Part shown: one piece after another, positions 56,927 through 64,000 of the stretch
Layout: each line of letters starts with the position of its first letter
Position numbering within the stretch: position 1 is the first letter of the stretch
DNA from: an uncultured Pelagibacteraceae bacterium
GTDB lineage: Bacteria > Pseudomonadota > Alphaproteobacteria > Pelagibacterales > Pelagibacteraceae
Assembly: GCA_902558585.1 (NCBI GenBank)
Contig: CACEEO010000002.1
Span: forward strand, 1 to 64,000
Length of the DNA stretch: 64,000 nucleotides
Direction: 5' to 3'
Notes under the pieces: model-generated
What the model was told of the DNA's origin: nothing
Database searches by the model: none
What the model saw: the letters and a program-made list of their open reading frames with translations, nothing else
Translations under genes and position numbers: made by a program

Positions 56927-57667
56927 ATGATCTCTATATCCTCAAATTTGAATATTATGATCAAAGCAGCAGAAAAAGCATCAAAGTCCGCGATAAGAGA
57001 TTTTGGAGAAGTTGAGAAACTACAGGTATCCAAAAAAGGACCTCGAGATTTTGTTACAAAAACTGACAAACATGTAGAAAAAATTCTAATTGAAGAACTT
57101 TCTAAAACAAAAAAAAATTATTCTTTTTTATCAGAAGAAGTTGGTTCAATTCAAAACAAAGATAAAGATAATATTTGGATTATCGATCCAATAGATGGTA
57201 CAACAAATTTTCTACACGGCATTCCTCATTTTGCAATTTGTATAGCTCTTGAATCTAAAAAAGAGATAATTAGTGGTTTAATTTATGATCCTATTAAAGA
57301 TGAAATGTTTTATGCAGAAAAAAACAAAGGAGCATATCTAAATAATCAAAGGTTACGAGTATCAAGCAGAAATTTAATAGATGAATGTTTGTTTTCAAGT
57401 AACCATGAAGGAGTAAAATTCAGCAATTTAAATATGAGATACAGCGGATGTGCAGCTTTAGACTTGGCTTATGTGGCTTCAGGTAGATTAGATGGTTTTT
57501 TTCATAATAAAATTAATATTTGGGATGTGGCGGCAGGAGCCTTGTTGGTAGAGGAGGCAGGTGGAATGGTTAATGATTTATATAAATTCGATCAGAATAA
57601 TATAGATATTAGAGCATCAAGTGGGACAATTAATGATAAAATGCTTGAAAATTTAAAGAACTTTTAA
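56927..57667 (+). CDS. suhB: Inositol monophosphatase family protein (SuhB)
   Basis: Metal-dependent phosphatase; SuhB also acts as an rRNA antitermination factor in E. coli. 246 residues: FLSEEVGS, the metal motif WIIDPIDGTTNFLHGIPHFAI, and the second motif INIWDVAAGALLVEEAGGMV. Starts one base after efp, ends 36 bases before rpmE. Substrate (inositol, histidinol or other phosphate) is not determined by sequence. Confidence 0.9.
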   Translation: MISISSNLNIMIKAAEKASKSAIRDFGEVEKLQVSKKGPRDFVTKTDKHVEKILIEELSKTKKNYSFLSEEVGSIQNKDKDNIWIIDPIDGTTNFLHGIPHFAICIALESKKEIISGLIYDPIKDEMFYAEKNKGAYLNNQRLRVSSRNLIDECLFSSNHEGVKFSNLNMRYSGCAALDLAYVASGRLDGFFHNKINIWDVAAGALLVEEAGGMVNDLYKFDQNNIDIRASSGTINDKMLENLKNF

Positions 57668-57702
57668 TTGTGTTCTAGGTTTCTTTTGCTATAAGTCTCG
57701 AT

Positions 57703-57933
57703 ATGAAAAAAGACATACATCCAAACTACCACACTATTAAAGTTGAAATGACTGATGGTACTCAATTTGAAACTAAATCAACTTGGGGTGCTGAAGGAGA
57801 TATATTAAAATTAGAGATAGACCCTAAATCTCATTCAGCCTGGACTGGCGGAAAACAAAAATTAATGGATAAAGGTAGAATAAGTAAATTTAATAAAAAA
57901 TTCCAAAATTTTAAATCAGAAAAAAGTAAATAA
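57703..57933 (+). CDS. rpmE: Ribosomal protein bL31
   Basis: Bridges the subunits of the ribosome. 76 residues, starting [29 protein letters not shown] and with [25 protein letters not shown] at the C-terminus. It lacks the four zinc-binding cysteines, so it is the C-minus form. Its stop is immediately followed by the trcR ATG. Confidence 0.95.
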   Translation: MKKDIHPNYHTIKVEMTDGTQFETKSTWGAEGDILKLEIDPKSHSAWTGGKQKLMDKGRISKFNKKFQNFKSEKSK

Positions 57934-58515
57934 ATGTCAAACGCACCTTTAATGCCAATGGCGACTGCCGTCTGGTTAGTGGAAAATACTACATTAACTT
58001 TCAAACAAATCGCAGATTTTTGTAAATTGCATGAAGTTGAAATACAAGGAATTGCAGATGGTGAAGTGGCAAAAGGTATTAAAGCATATAATCCTATTAT
58101 ATCTGGTCAACTTTCAAGAGAGGAAATTGAACTGTCATCAAAAGACGAAAATAGACCATTAAACATTAAAAGTAGTGATATTGAAATTTCAAATAACGAA
58201 AAAAAAATTAAGAAATATATTCCTCTATCAAAAAGGCAAGATAAACCTGACTCTGCTTTATGGTTAATTAAACAACACAATATATTAAAAGATTCTCAAA
58301 TAGCCAAGTTAGTTGGCATTACTAAAAATTCTGTGACATCAATAAGAAATAAAAGTTATTGGAACTATAATAATTTAAATCCAAAAGATCCGGTTGCTTT
58401 AAATTTATTCACTCAAAAAGATTTAGTTGAGGCTATTGAAAAAGCTGAAAGAAGAATAAAAAGAGAAAAAAAAGAAAAAGAAAAACAAAATAAATCAACC
58501 CAGGCATCTATTTGA
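57934..58515 (+). CDS. trcR: Cell-cycle transcriptional regulator TrcR family (DUF1013)
   Basis: Conserved alphaproteobacterial protein; in Caulobacter TrcR has been implicated in cell-cycle transcription. 193 residues start MSNAPLMPMATAVWLVENTTLTFKQIADFCKLHEVEIQGIADGEVA, a characteristic opening, then a helix-turn-helix-like core (KDSQIAKLVGITKNSVTSIRNKSYWN) and a very basic C-terminal helix (ERRIKREKKEKEK). It follows rpmE without a gap. The DNA-binding role is established only for relatives. Confidence 0.85.
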   Translation: MSNAPLMPMATAVWLVENTTLTFKQIADFCKLHEVEIQGIADGEVAKGIKAYNPIISGQLSREEIELSSKDENRPLNIKSSDIEISNNEKKIKKYIPLSKRQDKPDSALWLIKQHNILKDSQIAKLVGITKNSVTSIRNKSYWNYNNLNPKDPVALNLFTQKDLVEAIEKAERRIKREKKEKEKQNKSTQASI

Positions 58516-58566
58516 TGAATAAAATTAATAGACATAAATTTATAAAAGTGTTAACTAAGCGCTTTT

Positions 58567-58773
58567 TTGGAGGTAGTTATTAAAATAGAAGTAAAAGATA
58601 ATAATGTTGAACAAGCTTTGAGGGTTCTTAAAAGAAAACTTCAAAGAGATGGTTTCTTTAAAGTTATTAAATTAAAGAATACTTATGAAAAACCATCGGA
58701 AAAGAAAAAGAGAATTCTTCAAGAAAATATTAAAAGAGTTAAGAAGTTAAATAAACTTAAAAATAGAATTTAA
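58567..58773 (+). CDS. rpsU: Ribosomal protein bS21
   Basis: Small basic 30S protein near the anti-Shine-Dalgarno end of 16S rRNA. From residue 5 of the TTG-started frame: KIEVKDNNVEQALRVLKRKLQRDG, then EKPSEKKKRILQENIKR, typical of alphaproteobacterial S21. The only standard start codon is TTG at 58567, but it overlaps a seven-base Shine-Dalgarno (TGGAGGT, 58568-58574) and has none upstream. An ATT at 58579, five bases after the Shine-Dalgarno core, would give the normal N-terminus. I list the conventional TTG frame; the ATT start is biologically attractive. Probably co-transcribed with the tRNA after it. Confidence 0.9.
   Translation: MEVVIKIEVKDNNVEQALRVLKRKLQRDGFFKVIKLKNTYEKPSEKKKRILQENIKRVKKLNKLKNRI
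58568..58574 (+). promoter_or_regulatory. Strong Shine-Dalgarno that argues for an ATT start of rpsU
   Basis: TGGAGGT matches the anti-Shine-Dalgarno of 16S rRNA over seven bases, the best such match in the window. It lies within the first codons of the TTG-started frame and so cannot serve that start. It is five bases before an ATT (58579-58581) in the rpsU frame. In-frame TAA at 58552-58554 rules out longer upstream starts. Confidence 0.7.
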
Positions 58774-58779
58774 AAATAC

Positions 58780-58856
<77 letters not shown>

Positions 58857-58862
58857 ATTTGA

Positions 58863-59561
58863 TTATATTTTAAAATTAGATTTCTCGCTATCAACAAGAA
58901 AAGCTTTGACTGTTTCTATAGTTAATTGATTGAATGATTTTCCAAATTTTTCTATTTTCTCAATTACAGCTGGAGGGATAGTAATTATATGACAGCCCAA
59001 TTGTTTGGCTTGTAAATAATTATATGGTTCTCTAACACTTGCCCATAAAATTTCTACATTTTTAAATCTCTTAGCTAATTTTATACTTTTAGTAAATTCT
59101 GGGATTGGATCCTTACCAGTGTCTCCTGCTCTTCCAGCAAAAATTGATATTATCACTTTTGTTTTTTTATTTATTACTTTAAGTATTTTTGCAGTTTGTT
59201 TAGCTGTATATACTGCGGTTATATTTAACTTAATATTTTTATTATTAAGCTCTTTAATTACATTTCCTGTAAACTTATTTTTTGAGTTAACCACTGGAAC
59301 TTTAACGTATATGTTTTTACCCCAGGTATTTATTTTTTTTCCTTGCTCAATCATAGATTTTTGATCATCAGCAAATACTTCTAAAGAAATGGGTTTAGTT
59401 CTACAAACTTTAAGTAATTGTTTAGAGTAAGACTTATAATCTTTAGCGCCAGCTTTTCTCATTAGGCTTGGATTAGTTGTAAATCCTTTAACAATTTTTG
59501 TTTTATTAAATTTTTTAATTAAAGAGATGTCTGCAATGTCACAAAAAATTTTTATATTCAT
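58863..59561 (-). CDS. Transaldolase/fructose-6-phosphate aldolase-like protein
   Basis: Class I aldolase barrel of the MipB/TalC/Fsa family. 232 residues: KIFCDIADISLIKKF, GFTTNPSLMRKAGAKDY, ISLEVFADD, the Schiff-base Lys in IYVKVPVVN near 87, and LNITAVYTAKQ. ISIFAGRAGDTGKDP and WASVREPYNYLQA are also conserved. Length is close to the short transaldolase subfamily. Whether it acts as transaldolase in the pentose phosphate pathway with tkt or as F6P aldolase is undecided. It lies between the initiator tRNA and pntB, five bases after pntB. Confidence 0.85.
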   Translation of the reverse strand: MNIKIFCDIADISLIKKFNKTKIVKGFTTNPSLMRKAGAKDYKSYSKQLLKVCRTKPISLEVFADDQKSMIEQGKKINTWGKNIYVKVPVVNSKNKFTGNVIKELNNKNIKLNITAVYTAKQTAKILKVINKKTKVIISIFAGRAGDTGKDPIPEFTKSIKLAKRFKNVEILWASVREPYNYLQAKQLGCHIITIPPAVIEKIEKFGKSFNQLTIETVKAFLVDSEKSNFKI

Positions 59562-59566
59562 AAGAT

Positions 59567-60961
59567 CTACAAATTCTTTGTAATATCCTCTGTCATTTTT
59601 TTTGCATCTGCAAAAAGCATTAAGGTGTTTTCTTTATAGAATAAATCATTATCTATTCCTGCATATCCTGGGGATAAACTTCTTTTTACAAACAATACAG
59701 ATTTACATTTTTCCACGTCTAGAACTGGCATTCCATAAATTGGGCTTTGTGGATCTGTTTTTGCAACTGGATTAGTCACATCATTGGCTCCAATTACAAA
59801 AGCAACATCTGCATTAGCAAAATCATTATTGATTTCCTCTAATTCAAATACTTCATCATAGGGTACGTTTGCTTCTGCTAATAATACATTCATGTGTCCT
59901 GGCATCCTGCCAGCAACAGGGTGAATAGCGTAGGAGACTTTAATATCGTTTTTTTTTAGTGTATCTACCATTTCCCTTAAAGCATGCTGTGCTTGTGCCA
60001 CTGCCATTCCATACCCTGGAACGATTATAACTGAAGATGCATTTTTCATTAAAAAAGCTGCATCATCTGCATTACCGCTTTTTACTGGTTTTTGTTCTTT
60101 GCTTTGACTTCCAGAAGTTTGGTCTGTAGCTCCAAAACCACCTAAAATTACATTAAAGAATGATCTATTCATTCCTTTACACATTATATACGAAAGTATT
60201 GCACCAGATGATCCAACCAATGCCCCTGTAATAATTAAGGCTGTGTTTTCCAAAGTAAATCCAATTCCAGCTGCAGCCCAACCTGAATAAGAATTTAACA
60301 TTGAAATTACAACTGGCATATCTGCACCACCAATTGGAATAATAATTAAAAATCCAATTAAAAAAGAAATTGCAATTATTATCCAAAATAAATTAGATGA
60401 TTGTTTTGAGCAAAGATAAATAGTTAAAATTACAATCAAAATTAACAACAATGCATTTAATAAATGTTGGCCTTTAAAAGTTATTGGTGCGCCTGACATT
60501 ATTCCTTGTAATTTTAAGAATGCTATAACAGATCCAGAAAAAGTAATTGCACCAACTGCTGCTCCAATTGCCATTTCAATTAAGCTTGCAAGTTTAATAT
60601 TTCCTGGTGTTCCAAGATTAAATGCAGATGGATTAATAAATGCAGAGATTGCTACAAATACAGCTGCTAAACCAACTAAACTATGAAAGCCTGCAACTAA
60701 TTCTGGCATTGCAGTCATAGGGATACGATATGCTATAAATGCACCAATGCTTCCACCAATAGCTAAAAATATTAAAACATAGACAAATCCAGAACTAAAA
60801 TTACCGACTGACAAAAATGTAACTGTTACGGCAATAACCATTCCAATTATCCCAAACAAATTTCCTTGTCTTGAAGTTTCAGGAGAAGACAAACCTCTTA
60901 AAGCTAAAATAAATAATACCCCAGATACTAAATATAAAATTGCAGATAGATTTGCAGACAT
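59567..60961 (-). CDS. pntB: NAD(P) transhydrogenase beta subunit PntB
   Basis: Membrane and NADP(H)-binding subunit of proton-pumping transhydrogenase, which makes NADPH. 464 residues: about nine membrane spans in the first 280, then the NADP domain with VIIVPGYGMAVAQAQHALREM, YAIHPVAGRMPGHMNVLLAEANVPYDEVFELEEIN and VIGANDVTNPVAK. Follows pntAB by three bases. In SAR11, which grows in light and oligotrophic water, this is a likely major NADPH source, an inference from the gene. Confidence 0.96.
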   Translation of the reverse strand: MSANLSAILYLVSGVLFILALRGLSSPETSRQGNLFGIIGMVIAVTVTFLSVGNFSSGFVYVLIFLAIGGSIGAFIAYRIPMTAMPELVAGFHSLVGLAAVFVAISAFINPSAFNLGTPGNIKLASLIEMAIGAAVGAITFSGSVIAFLKLQGIMSGAPITFKGQHLLNALLLILIVILTIYLCSKQSSNLFWIIIAISFLIGFLIIIPIGGADMPVVISMLNSYSGWAAAGIGFTLENTALIITGALVGSSGAILSYIMCKGMNRSFFNVILGGFGATDQTSGSQSKEQKPVKSGNADDAAFLMKNASSVIIVPGYGMAVAQAQHALREMVDTLKKNDIKVSYAIHPVAGRMPGHMNVLLAEANVPYDEVFELEEINNDFANADVAFVIGANDVTNPVAKTDPQSPIYGMPVLDVEKCKSVLFVKRSLSPGYAGIDNDLFYKENTLMLFADAKKMTEDITKNL

Positions 60962-60964
60962 TAA

Positions 60965-61273
60965 TTATTTATCCTTTTTCTTTTTTTTATACATTGCTAA
61001 CATTCTTTGGGTGACTAAAAATCCGCCAAAAATATTAACAGCTGCTAAAATAATTGCTAAAAATCCATAAATACTAGATGATGAAAAAACTACTCCATCA
61101 CTTCCAGACAAAGCTGCAATTATCGCACCTACGATGATTACTGAAGAAATTGCATTCGTAACTGACATTAAAGGAGTATGTAAAGAAGGTGTTACACTCC
61201 ACACAACATAGTAGCCAACAAATATTGATAATATAAATATACTTAATCTGAATATAAAAGGGTCTATTTCCAT
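60965..61273 (-). CDS. pntAB: NAD(P) transhydrogenase subunit PntA2 (membrane part of alpha)
   Basis: The C-terminal membrane portion of the alpha subunit, here a separate 102-residue protein. Its three hydrophobic segments (FRLSIFILSIFVGYYVVWSV, NAISSVIIVGAIIAAL and IYGFLAIILAAVNIFGGFLVTQRML) contain the usual TPLMSVTNAISS stretch, and a lysine tail follows. It lies between pntAA and pntB, four and three bases away. Three-gene splitting is common in alphaproteobacteria. Confidence 0.93.
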   Translation of the reverse strand: MEIDPFIFRLSIFILSIFVGYYVVWSVTPSLHTPLMSVTNAISSVIIVGAIIAALSGSDGVVFSSSSIYGFLAIILAAVNIFGGFLVTQRMLAMYKKKKKDK

Positions 61274-61277
61274 AATT

Positions 61278-62366
61278 CTACTTGATAAGTGTTTTCTCTA
61301 TTATTTCATCCTCTAAATTAATATTTAATTTCTTATTTTCTTTATCATATAAATTAGAGATAAAATTAAATACATTTTTAGCATATAAATTAGAAGCTGA
61401 TACAGGTAATTTATTTAATATATTTGCCTCACCTAAAATTTTAACACCATTTTTTTCAACAATTTTATCAACCTCAGTAAATACAGTGTTTCCTCCTTGA
61501 ACTGCTGCTAAGTCATAAATGACTGAACCTGGTTGTAAATTTTTAAACATATCCTCTTTAATTATCTTTGGAGCTTCTCTACCTGGGATTAAAGCAGTGC
61601 ATATTATTATATCAATTTTTTTTAATGTTTCTGAAAGCAGTTCTTCTTGTTTCTTTTTAAATTCATCTGACGCTTCTTTTGCATAACCACCTTCTGTTTC
61701 TAAATTCTCAGATCCTTGAACTGTAAGAAATTTTCCTCCTAAACTCTCAACTTGTTCTTTTGAGGCCATCCTTACATCTGTTGCAAATACTACAGCTCCC
61801 ATTCTTTTAGCAGTTGCGATAGCTTGTAATCCGGCGACTCCAGCTCCAACTACTAATACTTTTGCTGCAGGAATTGTTCCTGCTGCAGTCATCATCATTG
61901 GAATTGCTCTCTCATAAACTTGGAAAGCCTCTACCACCGCTTTGTAACCAGCAAGGTTAGCTTGTGATGATAAAATATCCATTGATTGCGCTCTTGTAAT
62001 TCTTGGTAGCAACTCCAAAGAAAAACAGTTTACTTTCTTTGACTTTAAATTCTCTAATTTTTCTTTATTTACAAAAGCGTTTAATGAGCCAATTAAAGTT
62101 TGGTTTTCCTTAAAAAATGAAAATTTTTTCTCAACAGGTAATCCTAATTGAATAACAATCTCAGAATTTTTAATTATTTCTTCTTCATTATCTGAAAAAT
62201 TAACTCCTAAATTTTTATATTCTTCGTCAGTAAAACCTAAGTAAGTTCCATAATTATTTGGTAAAGTTAAATTAAATCCTAAACTAATATATTTTTTTGC
62301 AATTTCCGGGGTAATCGCTATTCGCTTTTCAATATCTAGATTTTCTGAAATTGAAGCTAAATTCAT
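61278..62366 (-). CDS. pntAA: NAD(P) transhydrogenase subunit PntA1 (NAD-binding part of alpha)
   Basis: Soluble NAD(H)-binding subunit. 362 residues in the alanine dehydrogenase/PNT family: EKRIAITPEIAKKYISLGF near the start, the Rossmann motif VLVVGAGVAGLQAIATAKRMGAVVFATDVR, and CTALIPGREAPKIIKEDM. Length normal for the split form. A short gap of 20 bases separates it from the cytochrome oxidase subunit IV-like gene upstream. Confidence 0.95.
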   Translation of the reverse strand: MNLASISENLDIEKRIAITPEIAKKYISLGFNLTLPNNYGTYLGFTDEEYKNLGVNFSDNEEEIIKNSEIVIQLGLPVEKKFSFFKENQTLIGSLNAFVNKEKLENLKSKKVNCFSLELLPRITRAQSMDILSSQANLAGYKAVVEAFQVYERAIPMMMTAAGTIPAAKVLVVGAGVAGLQAIATAKRMGAVVFATDVRMASKEQVESLGGKFLTVQGSENLETEGGYAKEASDEFKKKQEELLSETLKKIDIIICTALIPGREAPKIIKEDMFKNLQPGSVIYDLAAVQGGNTVFTEVDKIVEKNGVKILGEANILNKLPVSASNLYAKNVFNFISNLYDKENKKLNINLEDEIIEKTLIK

Positions 62367-62386
62367 AATAAAAATAAATTAAAATA

Positions 62387-62497
62387 CTATAAAAGAAATA
62401 TTGCCATTAAAACTAAAACTGAGATTACTGCGACAGTTCCCCACAAAACAAATTTTGTAAAGTTATTCCAAGTATTTTTATGGTTTTCATTATCCAT
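62387..62497 (-). CDS. aa3-type cytochrome c oxidase subunit IV-like small protein
   Basis: A 36-residue open frame on the minus strand, ATG 62495-62497 to TAG 62387-62389. It reads MDNENHKNTWNNFTKFVLWG and ends in a hydrophobic span (AVISVLVLMAIFLL). The polar head with WNNFTKF before a single helix fits the bacterial aa3 oxidase subunit IV family (Pfam PF07835), which is often encoded next to pntAA in alphaproteobacteria. Subunits I-III are not in the window. Four bases separate it from rpmJ. Confidence 0.75.
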   Translation of the reverse strand: MDNENHKNTWNNFTKFVLWGTVAVISVLVLMAIFLL

Positions 62498-62501
62498 AAA
62501 A

Positions 62502-62627
62502 TTACTTTTGTCTTGCTTTAAATTTTGGATTAGTTTTATTTATTACGTAAAGTCTTCCTCTTCTTCTTACAAGTTTAGAGTTAAGATCTCTTTTTTTTAT
62601 TGATTTTAATGAACTTTTTATTTTCAT
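62502..62627 (-). CDS. rpmJ: Ribosomal protein bL36
   Basis: Minus-strand frame of 41 residues from ATG 62625-62627 to TAA 62502-62504: [20 protein letters not shown], then [21 protein letters not shown]. The [18 protein letters not shown] core is bL36, in the form that lacks the zinc cysteines. It is 16 bases after the 5S rRNA and in the same direction, so it may be read with it, then continue into the pnt genes. Confidence 0.92.
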   Translation of the reverse strand: MKIKSSLKSIKKRDLNSKLVRRRGRLYVINKTNPKFKARQK

Positions 62628-62643
62628 AATTAATTATTATTAA

Positions 62644-62761
62644 TGCCTGGCAACGTCCTACTCTTCCATGTCTTAAGACAAAGTACCATTGGCGCAGAAA
62701 GGCTTGACTTCCGAGTTCGGAATGGGATCGGGTATAACCCTTTCGCAATAATCACCAGGCA
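62644..62761 (-). rRNA. rrf: 5S ribosomal RNA, unlinked to 23S
   Basis: 118 bases on the minus strand. The ends pair (TGCCTGGTGA with TTGCCAGGCA), with the conserved loop CCGATCCCATTCCGAACTCGGAAGTCAAGC in the first arm and GCGCCAATGGTACT further on. The other side is a sugar-nucleotide gene, not 23S rRNA, so 5S is separate. Downstream is rpmJ, with no terminator hairpin between them. Confidence 0.93.
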
Positions 62762-62766
62762 CCGAG

Positions 62767-62795
62767 CTTATATATAATTTTATAAATTTGGTAAA
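62767..62795 (-). promoter_or_regulatory. Candidate promoter of the detached 5S rRNA gene
   Basis: Minus-strand -35 TTTACC (62790-62795) and -10 TATAAG (62767-62772), 17 bases apart. The -10 ends five bases before the 5S start, so transcription would begin at about the mature 5' end. A detached 5S gene would need such a promoter unless read through from the epimerase gene. The alternating TA run makes the exact -10 uncertain. Confidence 0.35.
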
Positions 62796-62807
62796 GGATT
62801 TTTTCTC

Positions 62808-63809
62808 TTAAAAAAGCTTATTTTTCCAAGTAAGTGGAGTGTTTTCATTATCTATTTCAAGCATATAATTGTACTTAAATTCTTTTGTGCCATTTTTTTT
62901 TATGAATTCAATCAACTTGTCAATAGACTGAGATAATGGAACTTTAGTCTGATAATTCAATAATTTTCTCGCTTTATTTGATGAACAAGTCGCATGTTTA
63001 ACTTCATTAGGTCTTTCATCAGTATATTCCGGGTCTTGATTAAATTGAAGTTTATTAGATATCAATTTATAAAGTTCATTGATTGATATAAATTCCTCAT
63101 CTGGACCAATGTTTACAATTTCAGATACAATATTTGGATCTGTAATAAGTTTGTCTAGACAATAAATGCAATCCTCAACATCAGAAAAACATCTTTTTTG
63201 TTCACCATCTCCATATATAATTGGTTTGCGGTTCTGAAGTATCAAATTGATCATAATTGAAACTACATTTCTAAATGGATCGTCATATTTTTGTTTTGGG
63301 CCAATTATATTGTGAGGAACTGCGATATTATACTCCACACCATGTGTATCACACAAAATTTGTAATATTCTTTCTGCAGCAACTTTTGAAACTCCATATG
63401 GATCTACAGGATTAATAAGATCATTTTCATTAAATGGAACTTTTATATTTCCATATCTTGCCATTGATGAACAATAAACAATTCTTTTTACTTTATTTCT
63501 TATACCTGATGTAAAAACTGAAACACTACCTGTAACATTATTATTACAAACTAATGTTGGTGATATACTAGACAACCCCTCGTGTGCGTAGGCAGCTGCA
63601 TGACATATTACATCTACACCTTTTGTTGCTCTAGTCATAAAGTCTAAATCTTCACAATCTCCTTGATAAAAAATAGCTTTTGGATTTACGAAGTCTCTAT
63701 CTCCACCTACTAAATTATCACATCCAGAAACTTTGTAATTTTTGTTTACATAGTAATCAGCTAAATTTGATCCAAGAAAACCAGCTATTCCAGTGATAAA
63801 TATATGCAT
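62808..63809 (-). CDS. NAD-dependent epimerase/dehydratase for nucleotide sugars
   Basis: Extended short-chain dehydrogenase acting on a nucleotide sugar for surface polysaccharide. 333 residues: Rossmann GIAGFLGSN at residues 7-15, acidic Asp31 after the second strand (CDNLVGGDRDF) favouring NAD, Ser near 114 (YCSSMARYG), and the catalytic Tyr138-Lys142 (DPYGVSKVAAERIL). VPHNIIGPKQ, GDGEQKRCFSDVED and IVNIGPDEEFISI are typical of the UDP-glucose 4-epimerase/WbpP branch. It is the first gene after the 5S rRNA and starts right after the partial gene next to it. The exact sugar is unknown. Confidence 0.85.
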   Translation of the reverse strand: MHIFITGIAGFLGSNLADYYVNKNYKVSGCDNLVGGDRDFVNPKAIFYQGDCEDLDFMTRATKGVDVICHAAAYAHEGLSSISPTLVCNNNVTGSVSVFTSGIRNKVKRIVYCSSMARYGNIKVPFNENDLINPVDPYGVSKVAAERILQILCDTHGVEYNIAVPHNIIGPKQKYDDPFRNVVSIMINLILQNRKPIIYGDGEQKRCFSDVEDCIYCLDKLITDPNIVSEIVNIGPDEEFISINELYKLISNKLQFNQDPEYTDERPNEVKHATCSSNKARKLLNYQTKVPLSQSIDKLIEFIKKNGTKEFKYNYMLEIDNENTPLTWKNKLF

Positions 63810-64000
63810 TTAATTTTTCTTTTTTTTAAAAACTTTTGAAAAAAAATCCACAAATTTTTTCCACCATAATTTCATGGTTGCTATAAAACCTGCAATTAAA
63901 CCAATAATTACTTGGACAACTATACTAGCTGAACCTGGGTCAACATAAGCTTGAGCACTAGAAAATAATATTAAATTTATCAATAAAAAGTTTAATAAAA
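63810..64000 (-). CDS. Small membrane protein, 5' end outside the window
   Basis: Minus-strand frame running off the right edge; TAA at 63810-63812. About 62 residues are visible: a hydrophobic lead ending FSSAQA (a probable signal-peptide cleavage site), then YVDPGSASIVVQVIIGLIAG, a hydrophobic segment with FIATMKLWW, and a basic tail (KKFVDFFSKVFKKKKN). A mature start of the form YVDPGxxS followed by one span and a basic end is a pattern I know from small proteins beside polysaccharide gene clusters. No function is assigned. Its stop abuts the epimerase ATG, so the two are coupled. Confidence 0.7.
   Translation of the reverse strand, partial: LLNFLLINLILFSSAQAYVDPGSASIVVQVIIGLIAGFIATMKLWWKKFVDFFSKVFKKKKN

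Overview
This window is strongly AT-rich and almost entirely coding. Its gene content and order point to an alphaproteobacterium of the SAR11 clade (Pelagibacterales, 'Candidatus Pelagibacter'-like). The signs are a permuted two-piece tmRNA, thyX for thymidylate synthesis, zauP-zapA, a trcR/DUF1013 gene, split pntAA-pntAB-pntB next to a tiny aa3-oxidase subunit IV gene, very short or negative intergenic distances, and a 5S rRNA gene with no 23S beside it. The clade assignment is inference from these features; no database was consulted.

Layout. 1-15.8 kb, minus strand: hflK-hflC-DUF2065-degP-miaA, then ilvI-ilvH-ilvC, a complete peptide/opine-type ABC importer (binding protein, two permeases, fused double ATPase), and leuA-mreB (mreB runs off the left edge). 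15.9-17.9 kb: mrp (+), thyX (-) and the permuted ssrA (+). 17.9-24.4 kb, minus: sohB-like protease, glyQ, glyS, ppdK. 24.5-33 kb, mixed strands: ispB, pdxH, aroC, xseB-ispA-dxs (ispA has a frameshift in an A8 run), sua5 with an ABC-2 exporter, tRNA-Arg. 32.8-43.2 kb: rluD and rpoH (+), then cpoB-tilS-ftsH-folP-glmM-thiD-purA (-). 43.2-50.6 kb, minus: zauP-zapA-fthC-ymdB-yebC-RuvC-like-tolQRAB-pal, closed by a clear terminator. 50.6-58.9 kb, plus: tkt-gapA-pgk-fba-thiE-efp-suhB, rpmE-trcR, rpsU and initiator tRNA. 58.9-62.8 kb, minus: 5S rRNA-rpmJ-coxIV-like-pntAA-pntAB-pntB-transaldolase. 62.8-64 kb: a sugar-nucleotide epimerase and a partial membrane protein, which look like the start of the cell-surface island that SAR11 genomes carry between 5S and 23S rRNA.

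How the genes work together. Most of the window is core metabolism and envelope upkeep: branched-chain amino acid synthesis (ilvIHC, leuA), isoprenoids (dxs, ispA, ispB), Tol-Pal envelope constriction, Z-ring organisation (zapA/zauP), FtsH control (hflKC), lower glycolysis/gluconeogenesis (ppdK, gapA, pgk, class I fba, tkt), NADPH supply (pnt) and thiamine salvage (thiD, thiE).

I found no CRISPR array, insertion sequence, prophage or defence island. No intergenic stretch exceeds 300 bases; the longest gene-free gap between proteins holds the tmRNA. The observations most worth checking are the ispA frameshift, a probable AUU start for rpsU, promoters that abut start codons (leaderless transcripts), a phage-type RuvC beside tolQ, cofactor-site changes in IlvI and GapA, and the island boundary at 62.8 kb.
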